Source: Heterodera schachtii (Eukaryota > Nematoda > Chromadorea > Rhabditida > Heteroderidae). From it: DNA of 64,000 nucleotides. The notes below the pieces were generated by a model. That model worked only from the letters and a program-made list of their open reading frames with translations, was not told the origin of the DNA and did no database searches. This document shows, piece after piece, positions 24,061 through 35,310 of the stretch (positions within the stretch are counted from its first letter, which is position 1; each line of letters opens with the position of its first letter). The DNA lies in assembly GCA_023374025.1 (NCBI GenBank), contig SIJG01000070.1, forward strand, positions 587,654 through 651,653. Reading direction: 5' to 3'. The position numbers and the translations under genes were made by a program.

Positions 24061-24715
24061 ATGGCTTCGTCATTCGCCGTGATTTTTGCGTTTACATTGT
24101 TCCTTGGAAGCATTTTTGTTTTGGCCAATGGTTATTCATTTATATGATTAAATTAAAAATTTTAAATATTTAAATCGTAATTTTTAAATTTGGGCATGAC
24201 TCATGATAATTAATTAATAAATTACTTATACCCGATACAATCAAAATTTGCATGTTGGCAATTTTCCAGGCCTTAAATGCACTTCACAATTGGTGAGCAC
24301 TCGTCCCGGCATAAATGGCACTGATCCGGTGGAGAAGGATTGCAATCCAAACACAAAGCAATGCATTTCGGCAAAGTGTTCATTTGGTAAGTGAAAACAA
24401 TTTTTTTCGGCAATTTTTCATTTGACTCAAAAAATAAATAATTGAAATTCGTTTAAATGTTAAATTTGAAGGCTCATTTTTGAACAATATTTTCCAATTT
24501 TCAGTCTGATTTTTCAAATTACAAAATGAGTTTATAATTTCTAAGCTGATCAAAGTCACGTGATCGCCACGGGGTGCAAAGAGTCGTCAAAGGGCTCATG
24601 CAAAGATGCGCAATTGGAGTGTGAGAAGGCGGAAGGCAAATTGGAGCAGTGCAAGTGCGAGCCGGGCGAGGAGTGCAAAAATGACAAAGGACGCGGAAAT
24701 GATGGCGAATTATGA
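24061..24715 (+). CDS. Small secreted ten-cysteine protein (Ly6/ET-module-like), 118 aa
   Basis: Three exons: 24061-24130, 24270-24386, 24546-24715, all with GT-AG junctions and matching phase (1 at both junctions). Exon 1 is a clear signal peptide (MASSFAVIFAFTLFLGS then small residues to Ala-Asn). The mature chain of about 95 residues has ten cysteines: LKC, DC, QC, KC, GC, SC, EC, QC, KC and EEC. The C-terminal spacing, Cys-x-Cys-x5-Cys-Lys-Asn, recalls the terminal cysteines of the Ly6/uPAR three-finger fold and of the nematode ET module. The tail after the last Cys is short and hydrophilic, so no GPI signal is seen. The start is the only ATG upstream of the hydrophobic core. Likely an extracellular disulfide-rich protein. 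The family assignment rests on spacing only. Confidence 0.75.
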
Positions 24716-25324
24716 ACGGAAGGAAATGATGGACAAATGGACGTCAAAAGGAACAGAAAAATGGATAATGACCGACAAAAAGGCAATTGGATTGTTCAAA
24801 ATTGGAGTTCAAATTTTAAATTAATAATCGATAAATCAATTTGTAATTTCAAATTAGTGTAGGAGGAGCAGCGAAACGGGCCAATTGCGTCTGACAATGA
24901 GACATCTTTAAGAAGTCATACCTTTTATTTTTTGTTGACCAAACCACACACACTAACTTGGTAACATTCAAAAACTCTTAATAAGCTCTATCAGCTAACC
25001 AAAATTCACAGATTAGTAAAAAAAAAAAAAGCAAAACATTTAGCTTTCGAATGATGCAAAGTAAGTTTGTTTGATTTGGCCAACAAAGAAAATAAAAATT
25101 TATGGCTTCTTAAAATTGTTTCTTCAGACACAGTTAACCCCTTCCAAGCAGCATTGGGTGGGAAAGATGACCGATCAAACCAGGGAAAGCGGGGATGGCC
25201 TAACCGGGGATCCCCGGAAAGGAGATTCAAAATCGTAAAAATTTTTGATATTAAAAATAAAAATTTATTATATTTTAGTTTTTTTTGGCCAAAAAGTTTC
25301 ATTTTTTCGTATTATATTTTTTCA
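24716..25324. other. Intergenic DNA, no gene seen
   Basis: 3' flank of the ten-cysteine gene, then AT-rich DNA. A GC-richer block at 25140-25225 is open for about 80 codons but has no recognisable product or splice context. Confidence 0.4.
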
Positions 25325-26502
25325 GGGTAGTCTAAGTTGCGCATCAACCGCACGTGAACGAAGGGTAGTCTAAGTAGCGCAACAACCGCACGGGAACGGA
25401 AGGTAGTCTAGTTGCGCAACAACCGCACGAGAACGGAGGGTAGTCTAAGTTGCGCAACAACCGCACGTGAACGAAGGGTAGGCTAATGTTGCGCAACAAC
25501 CGCACGGGAATGTATGGTAGTCTAAGTTGCGCAACAACCGTACGGGAACGGAGGGTAGTCTAATGTTGCGCAACAACCGCACGGGAACGGCGGGTAGTCT
25601 AAGTTGCGCAACAACCGCACGTGAACGAAGGGTAGGCTAATGTTGCGCAACAACCGCACGGGAATGTATGGTAGTCTAAGTTGCGCAACAACCGTACGGG
25701 AACGGAGGGTAGTCTAATGTTGCGCAACAACCGCACGGGAACGGCGGGCGGGTAGTCTAAGTTGCGCAACAACCACACGGGAACAGAGGGTAGTCTAATG
25801 TTGCGCAACAACCGCACGGGAATGTATGGTAGTCTAAGGTTGCGCAACAACCGCACGGGAACGGAGGGTAGTCTAATGTTGCGCAACAACCGCACGGGAA
25901 CGGAAGGAAGTCTAAGTTGCGCAACAACCGCACGGGAACAGAGTGTTGTAGTCTTAGGTTGCGCAACAACCGCACGGGAACGGAGGGTAGTCTAAGTTGC
26001 GCAACAACCGCACGTGAACGAAGGGTAGTCTAAGTTGCGCAACAACCGCACGGGAACGGAAGGTAGTCTAAAGTTGCGCAACAACCGCACGGGAACGGAA
26101 GGTAGTATAAGGTTGCGCATCAACCTCAAGGAAACGCAGGGTCGTCTAATGTTGCGCAACAACCGTACGTGAACCGAGGGTAGTCTAATGTTGCGCAACA
26201 ACCGCACGGGAACGGAAGGAAGTCTAAGTTGCGCAACAACCGCACGGGAACAGAGGGTTGTAGTCTTATGTTGCGCGACAACCGCACGGGAACGGAGGGT
26301 AGTCTAATGTTGCGCAACAACCGCACGGGAACGGCGGGTAGTCTAAGGTTGCGCAAGAACCATACGGGAACCGAGGGTAGTCTAATGTTGCGCAACAACC
26401 GCACGGGAACGGAAGGTAGTCTAAGGTTGCGCATCAACCTCAAGGAAACGCAGGGTCGTCTAATGTTGCGCAACAACCGCACGGGAACGGCGGGTAGTCT
26501 AT
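25325..26502. repeat. 38-bp minisatellite, about 31 copies
   Basis: Tandem units of 37-40 bp built on GTAGTCTAAGTTGCGCAACA followed by ACCGCACGGGAACGGAGG. Each unit carries the perfect palindrome TTGCGCAA. Variants (TAAG/TAATG/TAAGG before TTGCGC; GAACGGAGG/GAATGTATG/GAACGAAGG) are arranged in higher-order blocks: a four-unit block of about 151 bp beginning near 25464 recurs near 25616. The indels between units break any long reading frame, so the apparent repeat proteins on both strands are not supported. Confidence 0.9.
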
Positions 26503-27815
26503 TTTGATTACTTTTTGTACATATTTTTGACATCCCTAATAATAATGTGTGATTTTATAATACATATATTTTTGCAATGTTTTTGTAAATCATTTGAAAT
26601 ATTCCATTCGTTTGTGCCAAAAATTTAAATTAATTTAGAACGTTAGATTTAGGAAAGCATGAAAAAAATTAAAATTTTTGAATTTCATTATCTGGTATGC
26701 TTTTTTGGGCCGGAATTACACAAATTTTTTCCATGGGCTAATAAAGAAAATTACATAAATCGCTTAGAATTTTTGAAAAGCATTTAAAATTTTTAATTAA
26801 GCTAAGGTATTCTGATTTAGCTTGAATTTCAAATTTTTTTTTATTGTTGAGTTTTTTTTTTTACGAGCCTCTAAAACAGATCCGATGAAATGAGTGACAC
26901 CTGCTGATGTTGGCTTTATTGGTTTAAGAAGAATCGATTAAAATTTCTCTTTTTGACATCCTCACTTTGTCAATGGCATATTCGTGAGATAAACGGCAAA
27001 AAACTTATACAATTTTGAATTTTTTAAACCATCTTGACAAATTTTTATGAAATAAAGTAAATTTTGCTTTTACTTTAAAATATATTTGTGGATTAGTGGT
27101 TAGTGCTTCAACACGAACAGTACTTTTTATTATGAGTTTGATACCGGTTTGACGTTTTCTTTTGAATTTATTTTTTATGATTAATAGACAAAAACACCCT
27201 GACCATTTTTGGCATAATTTGTTACAAATGTAACTCAACTTTTCAAAAAAATTTCCGTTGGCGCCGATGGGCGCCGCCGGATGAAAATTTCGTTGAAATT
27301 AAAAAGTTCTATTTTCCTTGACTAAATCACGAAAATTTAATATATTTTAAAATATTTTTATAAAATACCGAAGAAAAACAAAAATTTCTAGGAAAAATCT
27401 TAATTTTTTTGGTGAATATCTATTGAAAATAGAGCTAAATTTCAAAAATTCGCCCGGCGGCGCTTATCAGCACCGCCGGCCTCCAAAAAACTTTTTTTTT
27501 TCCTTAAAAAATTAGCCAAAAATCTCTGAATATAGTCATTTTTTAACAAAATCTGTGCAATTTATGCCAAAAGAATTGAATCAAGGAGATACATCGACAA
27601 TTTGCGTTTTTGATCCAATTTAAAAAAAGAAAAATAAATTTGATATATTGGACTCTGTATCTTTGAAAATTGTTGTTTTTTTCTTATTTTCATTTTCATA
27701 AATTTTTATAAAAATGCATAAAATTCCAAATTTTCCGCGTTTTGGTTTCATATTTTGAACTCAATTCTCTTTTATCCAATTTCCAAGTATTTCCTTTGAT
27801 CACTTCATTTTTAGT
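26503..27815. other. Intergenic DNA between minisatellite and B2
   Basis: AT-rich, no gene. It contains two GATA-loop hairpin copies (27255-27280 with loop GATG, and 27454-27479 on the - strand) and a tRNA-like stretch at about 27088-27150. The latter has GTGGTTAGTGC and TTTGATACCGG resembling D-arm and T-arm boxes but without a foldable cloverleaf. Confidence 0.5.
27454..27479 (-). repeat. GATA-loop hairpin copy with compensatory pair
   Basis: On the - strand the arms are CCGGCGGTGCT and AGCGCCGCCGG around GATA. Here the loop-closing pair is T-A where most copies have C-G, so both sides changed together. Confidence 0.75.
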
Positions 27816-28429
27816 TTAACACATTTTTTCCAATTTTTGCCCAAATTCCATTCGAATTTTTTCAATTTCCGTCGGTTCATTTAAAATTTGTTTTCTCTTT
27901 TTCGCACTTTCATTTTCTTTAATTTCATCATAATTAAATTCCTCTTCATTAAGCAATTCCATTGGATCATTTCTAGCAGTTATCCCATATTTTTCTTCGC
28001 AATGAAATTTCCCATAATACAGATTAGTGACAACATCAATTAAGCTAAGATGGTTGCCATTGCTAAATTTTGGCTTTAATAGCGGCAATTGTCTCGACAA
28101 ATCGGGATTTGTAGCTGAATGGAATTAAAATTCATTTAAACAATTTTAAAATGACAATTACTAAAACCCAAACCTTCAGCATAAAGTTGGAACAAATATT
28201 CGTAAAAAATATGCGAGTGTTTACGATATTTTCGACAATTATTGTTCTTTGCTTTACAAATTTTGTTGCAGTGCCATTTCTCTACACTCATTAAATAAAC
28301 AGCGCAAAGATTGGATTTAAATTTTGTCGAATTCTTTTTTAATTCCAAATAGTTTTTGAAATGCTTAGAAAATTTTTCAAGATTTGTCGCCTGTCCTTTG
28401 ACAAATTCAGAAAATAAAGCATCTTCAAT
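27816..28429 (-). CDS. B2: inverted copy of B1 (no own start exon)
   Basis: Exons 28429-28174 (256 bp, the same length as in B1) and 28114-27816, separated by a GTTTGG...ATTCAG intron. They encode 184 residues to TAA. Sequence and splice positions match B1 closely: it opens Ile-Glu-Asp-Ala in phase 0 after TATTCTTAG, has the CRKYRKHSHIFYEYLF segment, and has a C-terminus almost identical to B1. The reading frame is intact. The cysteine pairs seen in B1 before the LLNE motif are partly replaced. Like B1 it has no signal exon of its own, but the A2 signal exon (30133-30053) ends in the compatible phase. Confidence 0.7.
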
Positions 28430-28638
28430 CTAAGAATATATGTATTTAATTTAAAATTAACAACTTTTAAGTTTAATTTTGGAAGATTTCTAAGAAAAAA
28501 GAAGATTAGTGGGTTCTGATAGGAATATCGAAAAATCTGAAAATTTGACTAAAATTTTTAATAAAATGACAAATTTGAAACTTAAATTAAATAAACAAAC
28601 TCGAATTAATTAATGTAGAAAACACTTAAAAAATATTT

Positions 28639-30133
28639 TCAATCAAAGCCCACCCATGTCGATGAATCATCAAATTTCTTCAAAATTATGTAATGCTTGT
28701 CATTTTTTATGAAGTGAACTCTTTTGTCTTCTTTTACCCTTTCTTCCGCCCGTTTAAACATTTCCACTAATTTTTCTTCAAATTTTTGTCGATTTATTCC
28801 GTTTAAACTTTCATTTGGTTGGCATTCATTTGCTGTGTCAATTGCCATTTGCAAAACCAATTCATTAATTGGCACTTTTGTTTGATTTTTGAATTTCATT
28901 TCATAATTCAATCTCTCCTCATTCAATAAAATTAGTTGAAAACTATAACTAACAATATTTTTAAAATAATAATTAAACAATTGATTTAATTGATATTCAT
29001 AGTAAAAACTCCAATGCGATTTCAAATAAAATTGCGAAATTTTAACCAGACAATTCACCGCGTAAATTATTGGCCCTTCAATTTCAAATATTTCAAATTG
29101 ATCTCTCTTGAAAACAAATTTTGGCTTCACAGTTAGAATTCCGGCATATTCTCTGTATAAATATTCATACAAAATATTCAAATATTTGCGATATTTTTGG
29201 CATTCTGTCCTTTCAAATTCTTCAAATTTCTCTGCAATTTGATCACCAGGGCTGCAAAAAATATGCAAAAGCATATTTTTTTCCTGGCTTCTCCATGCTC
29301 TAAATAGTAGGAAAAACACTTTCTTTTTTGTGTTTGCTTATAAAAATCGGGACTTTTATTTGCATATTTTTGCATATTTTGGGCCTTAATGCATATTTTG
29401 CATATTTTGGGTTTTTCTGCATTTTTATGCATATTTTGCCATTTTCTGGAAAATTTGTTAACAAAAATGCAATAAAAACGGAAAATACACCCCTAAGAAT
29501 CGGCCCTAAAAATTCAGAAAAATATACCCCTAAGAATCGACCGAAAATTTTTAAAAAACACACCACTAAGAATTGGAAAATTTTCTCAAAACTTCTTCCC
29601 CCAAATTTTTTTTTTTTCATGACAAAATTTTTGATTTAAAAATGTCAATATTTGCTAAGAGAATTTTATAAAAGAACTGTAGCTCATTGTCAAGTGTACT
29701 AATGAAAAAAAATTTTTAAAGTTAATTTGCACCCCTAATTTTCAAGTTTTTTTGTGCATATTTGGTGCATATTTTGCGATTTTTGTGCATATTTAGTGCA
29801 TATTTCACGACTTTATTTGCATATTTATGCGTATATTTTGGCCACTTTTTGTGCATATTTTTTGCAGCCCTGTTGATCACATTGCCAATTGTTTTTCATA
29901 TAATACACAATGCCAAAGTGTGCCTCATATTTTTGCTGTGTAAATTCACTGATTTGAATTTGCGGATGTCCTTTCATGAATGCAATTAGCAAATTGTCGC
30001 CCACCTAATTAAAATGGATTTAAAATAATAATTTTTCGAAATTTTAACTTACCGCTGGATTCGCATTAGATATTCGAAATAAAAAATGCAGTGAACTAAT
30101 TGTAAAAATATATATAAATGGAAAATAAAACAT
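28639..30133 (-). pseudogene. A2: inverted copy of A1, exon split by a MITE
   Basis: Exon 1, 30133-30053, encodes a 27-residue signal peptide ending Asn-Ala-Asn-Pro-Ala. Exon 2 starts at 30004 (Val-Gly-Asp-Asn) and ends at the stop at 28639-28641. It is interrupted by a 626-bp transposon (29247-29872) plus its 8-bp duplication. Discounting those 634 bp leaves 732 bp, exactly 244 codons, with no other lesion, so the insertion is recent relative to the duplication. The motifs match A1, including CQKYRKYLNILYEYLY and the C-terminal KFDDSSTW. With the insert in place the transcript would meet stops unless the insert is spliced. Function unknown; same secreted family as A1. Confidence 0.8.
29247..29872. 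mobile_element. hAT-type MITE, 626 bp, inside A2 exon 2
   Basis: Terminal inverted repeats CAGGGCTGCAAAAAATATGC and its complement GCATATTTTTTGCAGCCCTG. Flanked by a perfect 8-bp duplication TTGATCAC (29239-29246, 29873-29880). CAGGG ends plus 8 bp identify the hAT superfamily. The subterminal regions are packed with TGCATATTT words on both sides. The middle has three GGGGTGTATTTT-like words on the - strand that recur at 36530-36600. No transposase. Confidence 0.9.
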
Positions 30134-30433
30134 TTATTTTTCTTTGTCTAAATTAGGGTTAAGCCCCGACCCCGAGCCCCCCGGCCCCCGACCCGACCCG
30201 AGACGTTTTTTGGACCAATCCCCCGACCCGACCCCCGACATGTCGTCCCCCGAGGTCCCCGACCCCCGACTTTTTGCCCCCCGACCCCCCGACACTATTT
30301 CGGGGGATTGGGGACTCCGAGCGTTTTAAAAATTTAAAAGTTAATTCATCCACGAAGGCGGGAAATATTGAAAATTTTTGAGATTTTGAACAAATTTTCT
30401 TAATAAAATTCATTAAAAATTACGAAAAACTTT

Positions 30434-30459
30434 GCGGCGGCGCCTATCGGCACCACCGG
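30434..30459 (-). repeat. GATA-loop hairpin copy
   Basis: Read on the - strand: CCGGTGGTGCC, GATA, GGCGCCGCCGC. A second copy at 31428-31453 belongs to the tandem duplicate of the host element. Confidence 0.7.
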
Positions 30460-31611
30460 TCCTACAAAACCATGGTGCCGATCGGTAATTTTTCAAAATA
30501 TGAACACCAACAAGGCCGAAAAAAAAGATTTCAGGGTCAAAAATAAGAACATTTTGCAACATTTTTTCAAAATTTGAGTTCATTTTGCCCACATATTTTC
30601 ACCAAAAATGACCAATTTTTGCGCGATTTTGAGCCAAATTTTTAAGAAAAAATAAGCTTTTGCGGACCGGTGGTACCGACAAGATGCCGCCGGAAAAAAA
30701 AATTGAAAATTGGGAGTTTTTGTAGCATTTTTTACATAAAAATGGCCATTTTAAAGTTTTTTTTTCTCAACCAGCGAAATAAAACATTAATCAGAAAAAA
30801 TTTAAAAAGTTTAGGTGAAGCCTGAAAATAAGAAAAGGTTAGAAATAAGGACAAATTTCAGTAAATTCGGGATCAAAAGATCAAAAAATTTTGCGGCAGA
30901 CCTTAAAATTTCTTGAAATAGTGACATATGCCATAAAATTTCAAAATTATAAATATATTTAAGAAAGCAGAACAATTTTCGTCGCTACCCCAAAATTAGA
31001 AATTCTTATAAATAAGAACAAATGGAAGCCCCTGGTTTAAAGCAGGGTTATGCCAGCTTGGACTCACTCTTGCCTGGCGCTAACGAAATCAGATGATTAA
31101 AGTGAAAAAAAGGAAGATTTACGGGAATTTAAAAATAAAAATTGAGTTTTTCGTTAAAAAATTTCGTTGATCACTACCCGATCGGGGTCCCCGACCCCCG
31201 ACAATTGAGCTTCCCCCCGACCCGACCCCCGACATGTCGCCCCCCGAGGTCCCCGGCCCCCGACTTTTTGCCCCCCGACCCCCCGACACTATTTCGGGGG
31301 ATTGGGGACTCCGAGCGTTTTAAAAATTTAAAAGTTAATTCATCCACGAAGGCGGGAAATATTGAAAATTTTTGAGATTTTGAACAAATTTTCTTAATAA
31401 AATTCATTAAAAATTACGAAAAACTTTGCGGCGGCGCCTATCGGCACCACCGGTCCTACAAAACCATGGTGCCGATCGTTAATTAATTTTAAAAATATGA
31501 ACATCAAGGCCGTAAAATAAGATTTTAGGGTCAAAAATAATAACAATTAGCAACATTTTTCAATCAGTAAATTTTTACAATTTATTTGATCAAAATGCTA
31601 TCAATTTTAGG

Positions 31612-31637
31612 GCCGTGGTGCTGATAGGCGCCGCCGG
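31612..31637 (+). repeat. GATA-loop hairpin copy
   Basis: Arms GCCGTGGTGCT and GGCGCCGCCGG around GATA, within the 2.2-kb element. Confidence 0.65.
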
Positions 31638-32360
31638 GAGAATTTTTTGAAAATTTGAGTTCATTTTGCCCACAGATTTTCACCAAAAATGACCAATTTT
31701 TGCGCGATTTTGAGCCAAATTTTTAAGAACAAATAAGCTTTTGCGAACCGGCGGTGCCGATTAGGGGTGGGGCGCGCATGGAAAAATCCCGCGGTCGCGC
31801 ATCACGGATACATAAAAATGGCCATTTTAAAGTTTTTTTCTCAAAAATCAGCGAAATAAAACATTAATCTGAAAAAATGAAAGTTTAGGTGAAGCCTGAA
31901 AATAAGAAAATCTTAGAAATAAGGACAAATTTCAGTACATTCGGGACCAAAAGTTCAAAAAAAAATTTTTGTGGCAGACCTTAAAATTTCTTGAAAAATA
32001 GTGAGATTATAAATATATTTAAGAAATCAGAACAATTTTTGTCGCTACCCCAAAATTAGAATTCTTATAAATAAGAACAAATGGAAGCCCCTGGTTTAAA
32101 GGCTAGCCTAGCTTGGACTCACTCTTGCTGGCGCTAACGAAATCAGATGATTAAAGTGAGAAAAAGGAAGATTTACGAGCATTTAAAAATAAAAATTGAG
32201 TTTTTCGTTAAAAAATTTCGTTGATCACTACCCGATCGGGGTCCCCGACCCCCGACAATTGAGCTCCCCCCCGACCCGACCCCCGACATGTCGCCCCCCG
32301 AGGTCCCCGGCCCCCGACTTTTTGCCCCCCGAGGGCTCGGGGCTTAACCCTAGTCTAAAT

Positions 32361-34211
32361 ACTAAAAATTCATAAAAGATTAAAAAATTTTAAAAATTGG
32401 ATATTAAATTATTAATCAAGAAATTCAATTTTTTAAATATTCATTTTTGCAAATTTTATAGGAAATATATAATAATAATAATGAAGAAATTTTTAAAACC
32501 ATTTATTTTGCAATAGTAATAATGAATTATGGATTTTTATTATTAATGCTTACGTCAGCATTAATTTAAAACACATTTATTTGGGTGCTTAATTAAATGC
32601 TCCTTATGAATGTTTCTGTCTTTTTCTTATCTCAACAACATTTTTTGGTTGTTTTTACTTTTTTATCACAAAACGAAACATAAAAAAAGCTTGTACATGC
32701 TTTGCTCTCATCCCACATTTGATTATTCGATGCAATAGCTTTCCTTTCTTTTTTTATTGCATTTTCAACAGCTCAATTTTAGATAAAAAATTAGAAAAAT
32801 GCCAAAATATTAAAAATTTTAACAAAATCATAAAATATTAATTAAATATTTTTCCAAAAACCCAAAAATATTTTTTATTGACAAAAAATGATGTTCAAAA
32901 AATTTAAGCACAGAAATGAATTCTTTGAGCTCCTTTCTACAATGCATAGAAGAAAAAAATGTTAAAATAATTATTTGTGTTTTTATTTAAATTTTTTTCC
33001 TTATTATTAATTCGTCAATTTTAGTTTTTATTCGCTTCTATCGGCTTGCATATTTGAAATTTAAAACAGATTTATTTTGAGTTTATGAATTTTTATGAGT
33101 TATTAAAATCAAATTCATTAAACATGGAAATACGGAATATAACTTTTTATAGGTGGGCCGAGACCAAGAAAACCCGCAAATCTTGGAATGGTGATCGTAA
33201 CCATGAGCGTACGTCACGGCACCCAGCAATTAAAAAACGGGATTTTATCACAATTTAAAACAATTTGCTGAAAATATTATTAGGTGGGGATCAATTCACT
33301 CGGCCGAATAATTTGCATAAAATGCAAAAATAAAAGGGGAAAAATGACTTGCACCGAGCGGACCCGTACCTGTGACCCAAAAATTGTAAACGCAGCACTA
33401 CCCTCTACACCACTAGTGATCGAGACATAAAATTTCCAGTGACTTGAGACCAAGAAAGACATAACACGGTATAGGGACCAATTTGGCAAAAATTGAAAAC
33501 GCTTTTGTTAAGAACAAGTAAGTGTCCTATTCATAAAACAAAATTTCGTCGCCGAAACTCCACTTATAGATGGTCGGTCACCCACCCTCATTAATAAATA
33601 AATATTACAAAACATATGTCTATACTTAAAGCAATTTATCTTTAAAAGCAACCGATAGGAAAGAGTATAAGAAAAAAAGACCAAATTTAGATAATGACAG
33701 CAAAAGTTAAACCAAACAAAAAAAAAAGAATTCGAATACGAAAACACAACACGAACAAGAAAAATCCCAGCAAAAAAGATCACTGCCCAAATGATCATTC
33801 TAAAAAATTCCAAGCAGCGGCCAACAAGGTACATATAATTGGTGATACCATCAAAATACCGTAAATAATTCCAAAGATGATAATTAGAAAAGAACAACTG
33901 TGCCCTATTCACATACAAAATTTCGTCCCAAAACCCCACACATAACTACAGGTCACCCTCATTTGCATATGGTGCGAAACGTATGCTATACTGTAGAACA
34001 ACTTTATCTTTAAAAGCATTTGATAGGAAAGATGGAAAATATAATAAAAAAAAAAAGACCAAATTTAGAAAATGATGAACAAAATTTAAAACAAAAAATC
34101 AGATAGAATCGAAAACAGAACAAACAATAAGAACAAGAAAAATCCCAGCCCAAAAGATCACTGCCCAAATGAACTTGCCCAAATGATCAGTCGGCTACCG
34201 TATGACGATGA
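32361..34211. other. Intergenic DNA with T-family 3' flank relics
   Basis: No gene. 33500-33800 and 33890-34200 repeat each other and match the DNA found just downstream of other T-family stop codons (AAAGCATTTGATAGGAAAGATG, AGATCACTGCCCAAATGATC). 33290-33420 shares a repeat with 45599-45672. On the - strand it includes GGTGTAGAGGGTAGTGC, an A-box-like word of a possible tRNA-derived SINE with a poor B box. Confidence 0.5.
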
Positions 34212-35310
34212 TTACGATCTTTTACAAGCACTCAGACAAAACAAAACTGCAAATATCAGCGAAACAAACAAAATGATTCCAAACACGATAATTTCAGTGA
34301 GAACTTTACTCGTATGGTGATGACCATATTGATCAACACCATGTACATCAATGTTGCCCTCCTTCGAGTATTTAATGGAATATGGAATCAAAAAGCCAGT
34401 GCAAACTATGGAAATAATGGTGCTTAAAATACAGCCACCCATTGCCGGGTCATCATCATCACGCTTTGTTCTTCTTATGTTCAACCGGCGATTGTTTTTT
34501 TGGTGTGAAAATGGATGGTTTTTTGCTGAAAAACAAAAATTAAAAAATTATTCGATGAATAAGCTTTAAAAAGCTTTTTCTCGTTAAATACATCAAGAAA
34601 TGGTAAGAAAAAATAAACATAAGCTGATTTGAAAATTTAGAGGTGCAAACCCCTGAGTTAAGGGCCTTTTTTCTTTTGTCATTTTGTCGCATTTTATTTT
34701 CCTATAATAAAATTTAAATTCAAATTTACATTTAATTATGGCAGCAGTTTTTTCAATTCCAATGATTAATTTGTCAAAAATTTCTTCAAAATTTGCTTTG
34801 TTTTCTTTGCTGAGAATTGAATTTTTCGACACTTTTTCAACTATTGCCTTTTTGTCAATTCCTTTCTCATCAATTTTGACTTTTTTGACAAGTTTTCGTA
34901 CATTTTTATCATCATTATCAGTTTTAAATATTTCATTTGGCAAATTGTCACAGAAATATTTGCGTAATTTTTGCAAATTTTCAACATCATTAATTACCTG
35001 TTCAATTTTCCCACCACAAAACACGGCAAAAGAATTGTTTTTAAGCCATTCAATTGCCAAATTCGCGTCAAACTTTGCTGACTTAATTTCCTTCAATAAT
35101 TTTGGTGCCGATTTTACCAAATCTTTAGCCATTTGAAATTGAGCTAAAAAAATAATAAAATTTGTAAAACAATGCCCCACGTTTGATTATGAATGCCAGA
35201 AAAAAAAGAATACCTCCACATTCGTTGCCAAAAACTTTTTGAAGGTTCAAGGCGAATAAAAACATAAATAATAAAACCATTTGAATAAATTTGTTGAAAA
35301 ATGAAGACAT
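34212..35310 (-). CDS. T1: intact processed two-membrane-segment protein, 274 aa
   Basis: Three exons: 35310-35214, 35143-34730, 34525-34212, all GT-AG, phase 1 at both junctions. Residues 1-30 are a signal peptide (MSSFFNKFIQMVLLFMFLFA). Residues about 33-170 form a Lys/Asp/Glu-rich helical ectodomain with KLRKYFCDNLPN and two cysteines. Exon 3 starts with a basic Asn/His-rich linker ending in R-R-T-K-R, a furin-type R-x-K-R site. Then come Asp-rich residues, membrane segment 1 (GGCILSTIISIVCTGFLI), an invariant YSKEGN, a His-rich loop (VHGVDQYGHHH), membrane segment 2 (about 25 residues) and a short CKRS tail. The start ATG immediately precedes the hydrophobic core. I do not recognise the family. 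The exon structure is shared by copies T2-T9, and this is the only copy without a visible lesion. Likely a surface or secretory-pathway protein whose ectodomain could be released by cleavage (inference). Confidence 0.75.

Larger units (their letters stand above)
30154..32352. mobile_element. hAT-type element, 2199 bp, non-coding
   Basis: Ends TAGGGTTAAGCCCCGA and TCGGGGCTTAACCCTA, with a perfect 8-bp target duplication GTCTAAAT (30146-30153, 32353-32360). The interior is made of tandemly duplicated units of about 1.0-1.06 kb: the block at 30295-30484 recurs at 31291-31480, and the block at 31028-31290 recurs at 32091-32335. C-rich CCCCGACCCCCGAC runs punctuate it (30165-30300, 31188-31290, 32240-32335). 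It contains several GATA-loop hairpins and a fragment of the 123-bp MITE (about 31762-31803). No transposase is visible. It starts 21 bp upstream of the A2 start codon, so it replaces the immediate A2 promoter region. Confidence 0.85.

Noticed and set aside
25325..26502. CRISPR array or repeat-protein gene
   Set aside because: Units are contiguous with no unique spacers, and 37-40 bp length variation breaks reading frames. It is a minisatellite in eukaryotic DNA.
27088..33420. tRNA genes near 27.1 kb and 33.4 kb
   Set aside because: Only one box-like word is good at each place, and no cloverleaf can be drawn; at most tRNA-derived repeat fragments.
33508..33939. 143-codon open frame on the - strand
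   Set aside because: It overlays duplicated T-family 3' flank that also occurs, without this frame, downstream of other T copies.
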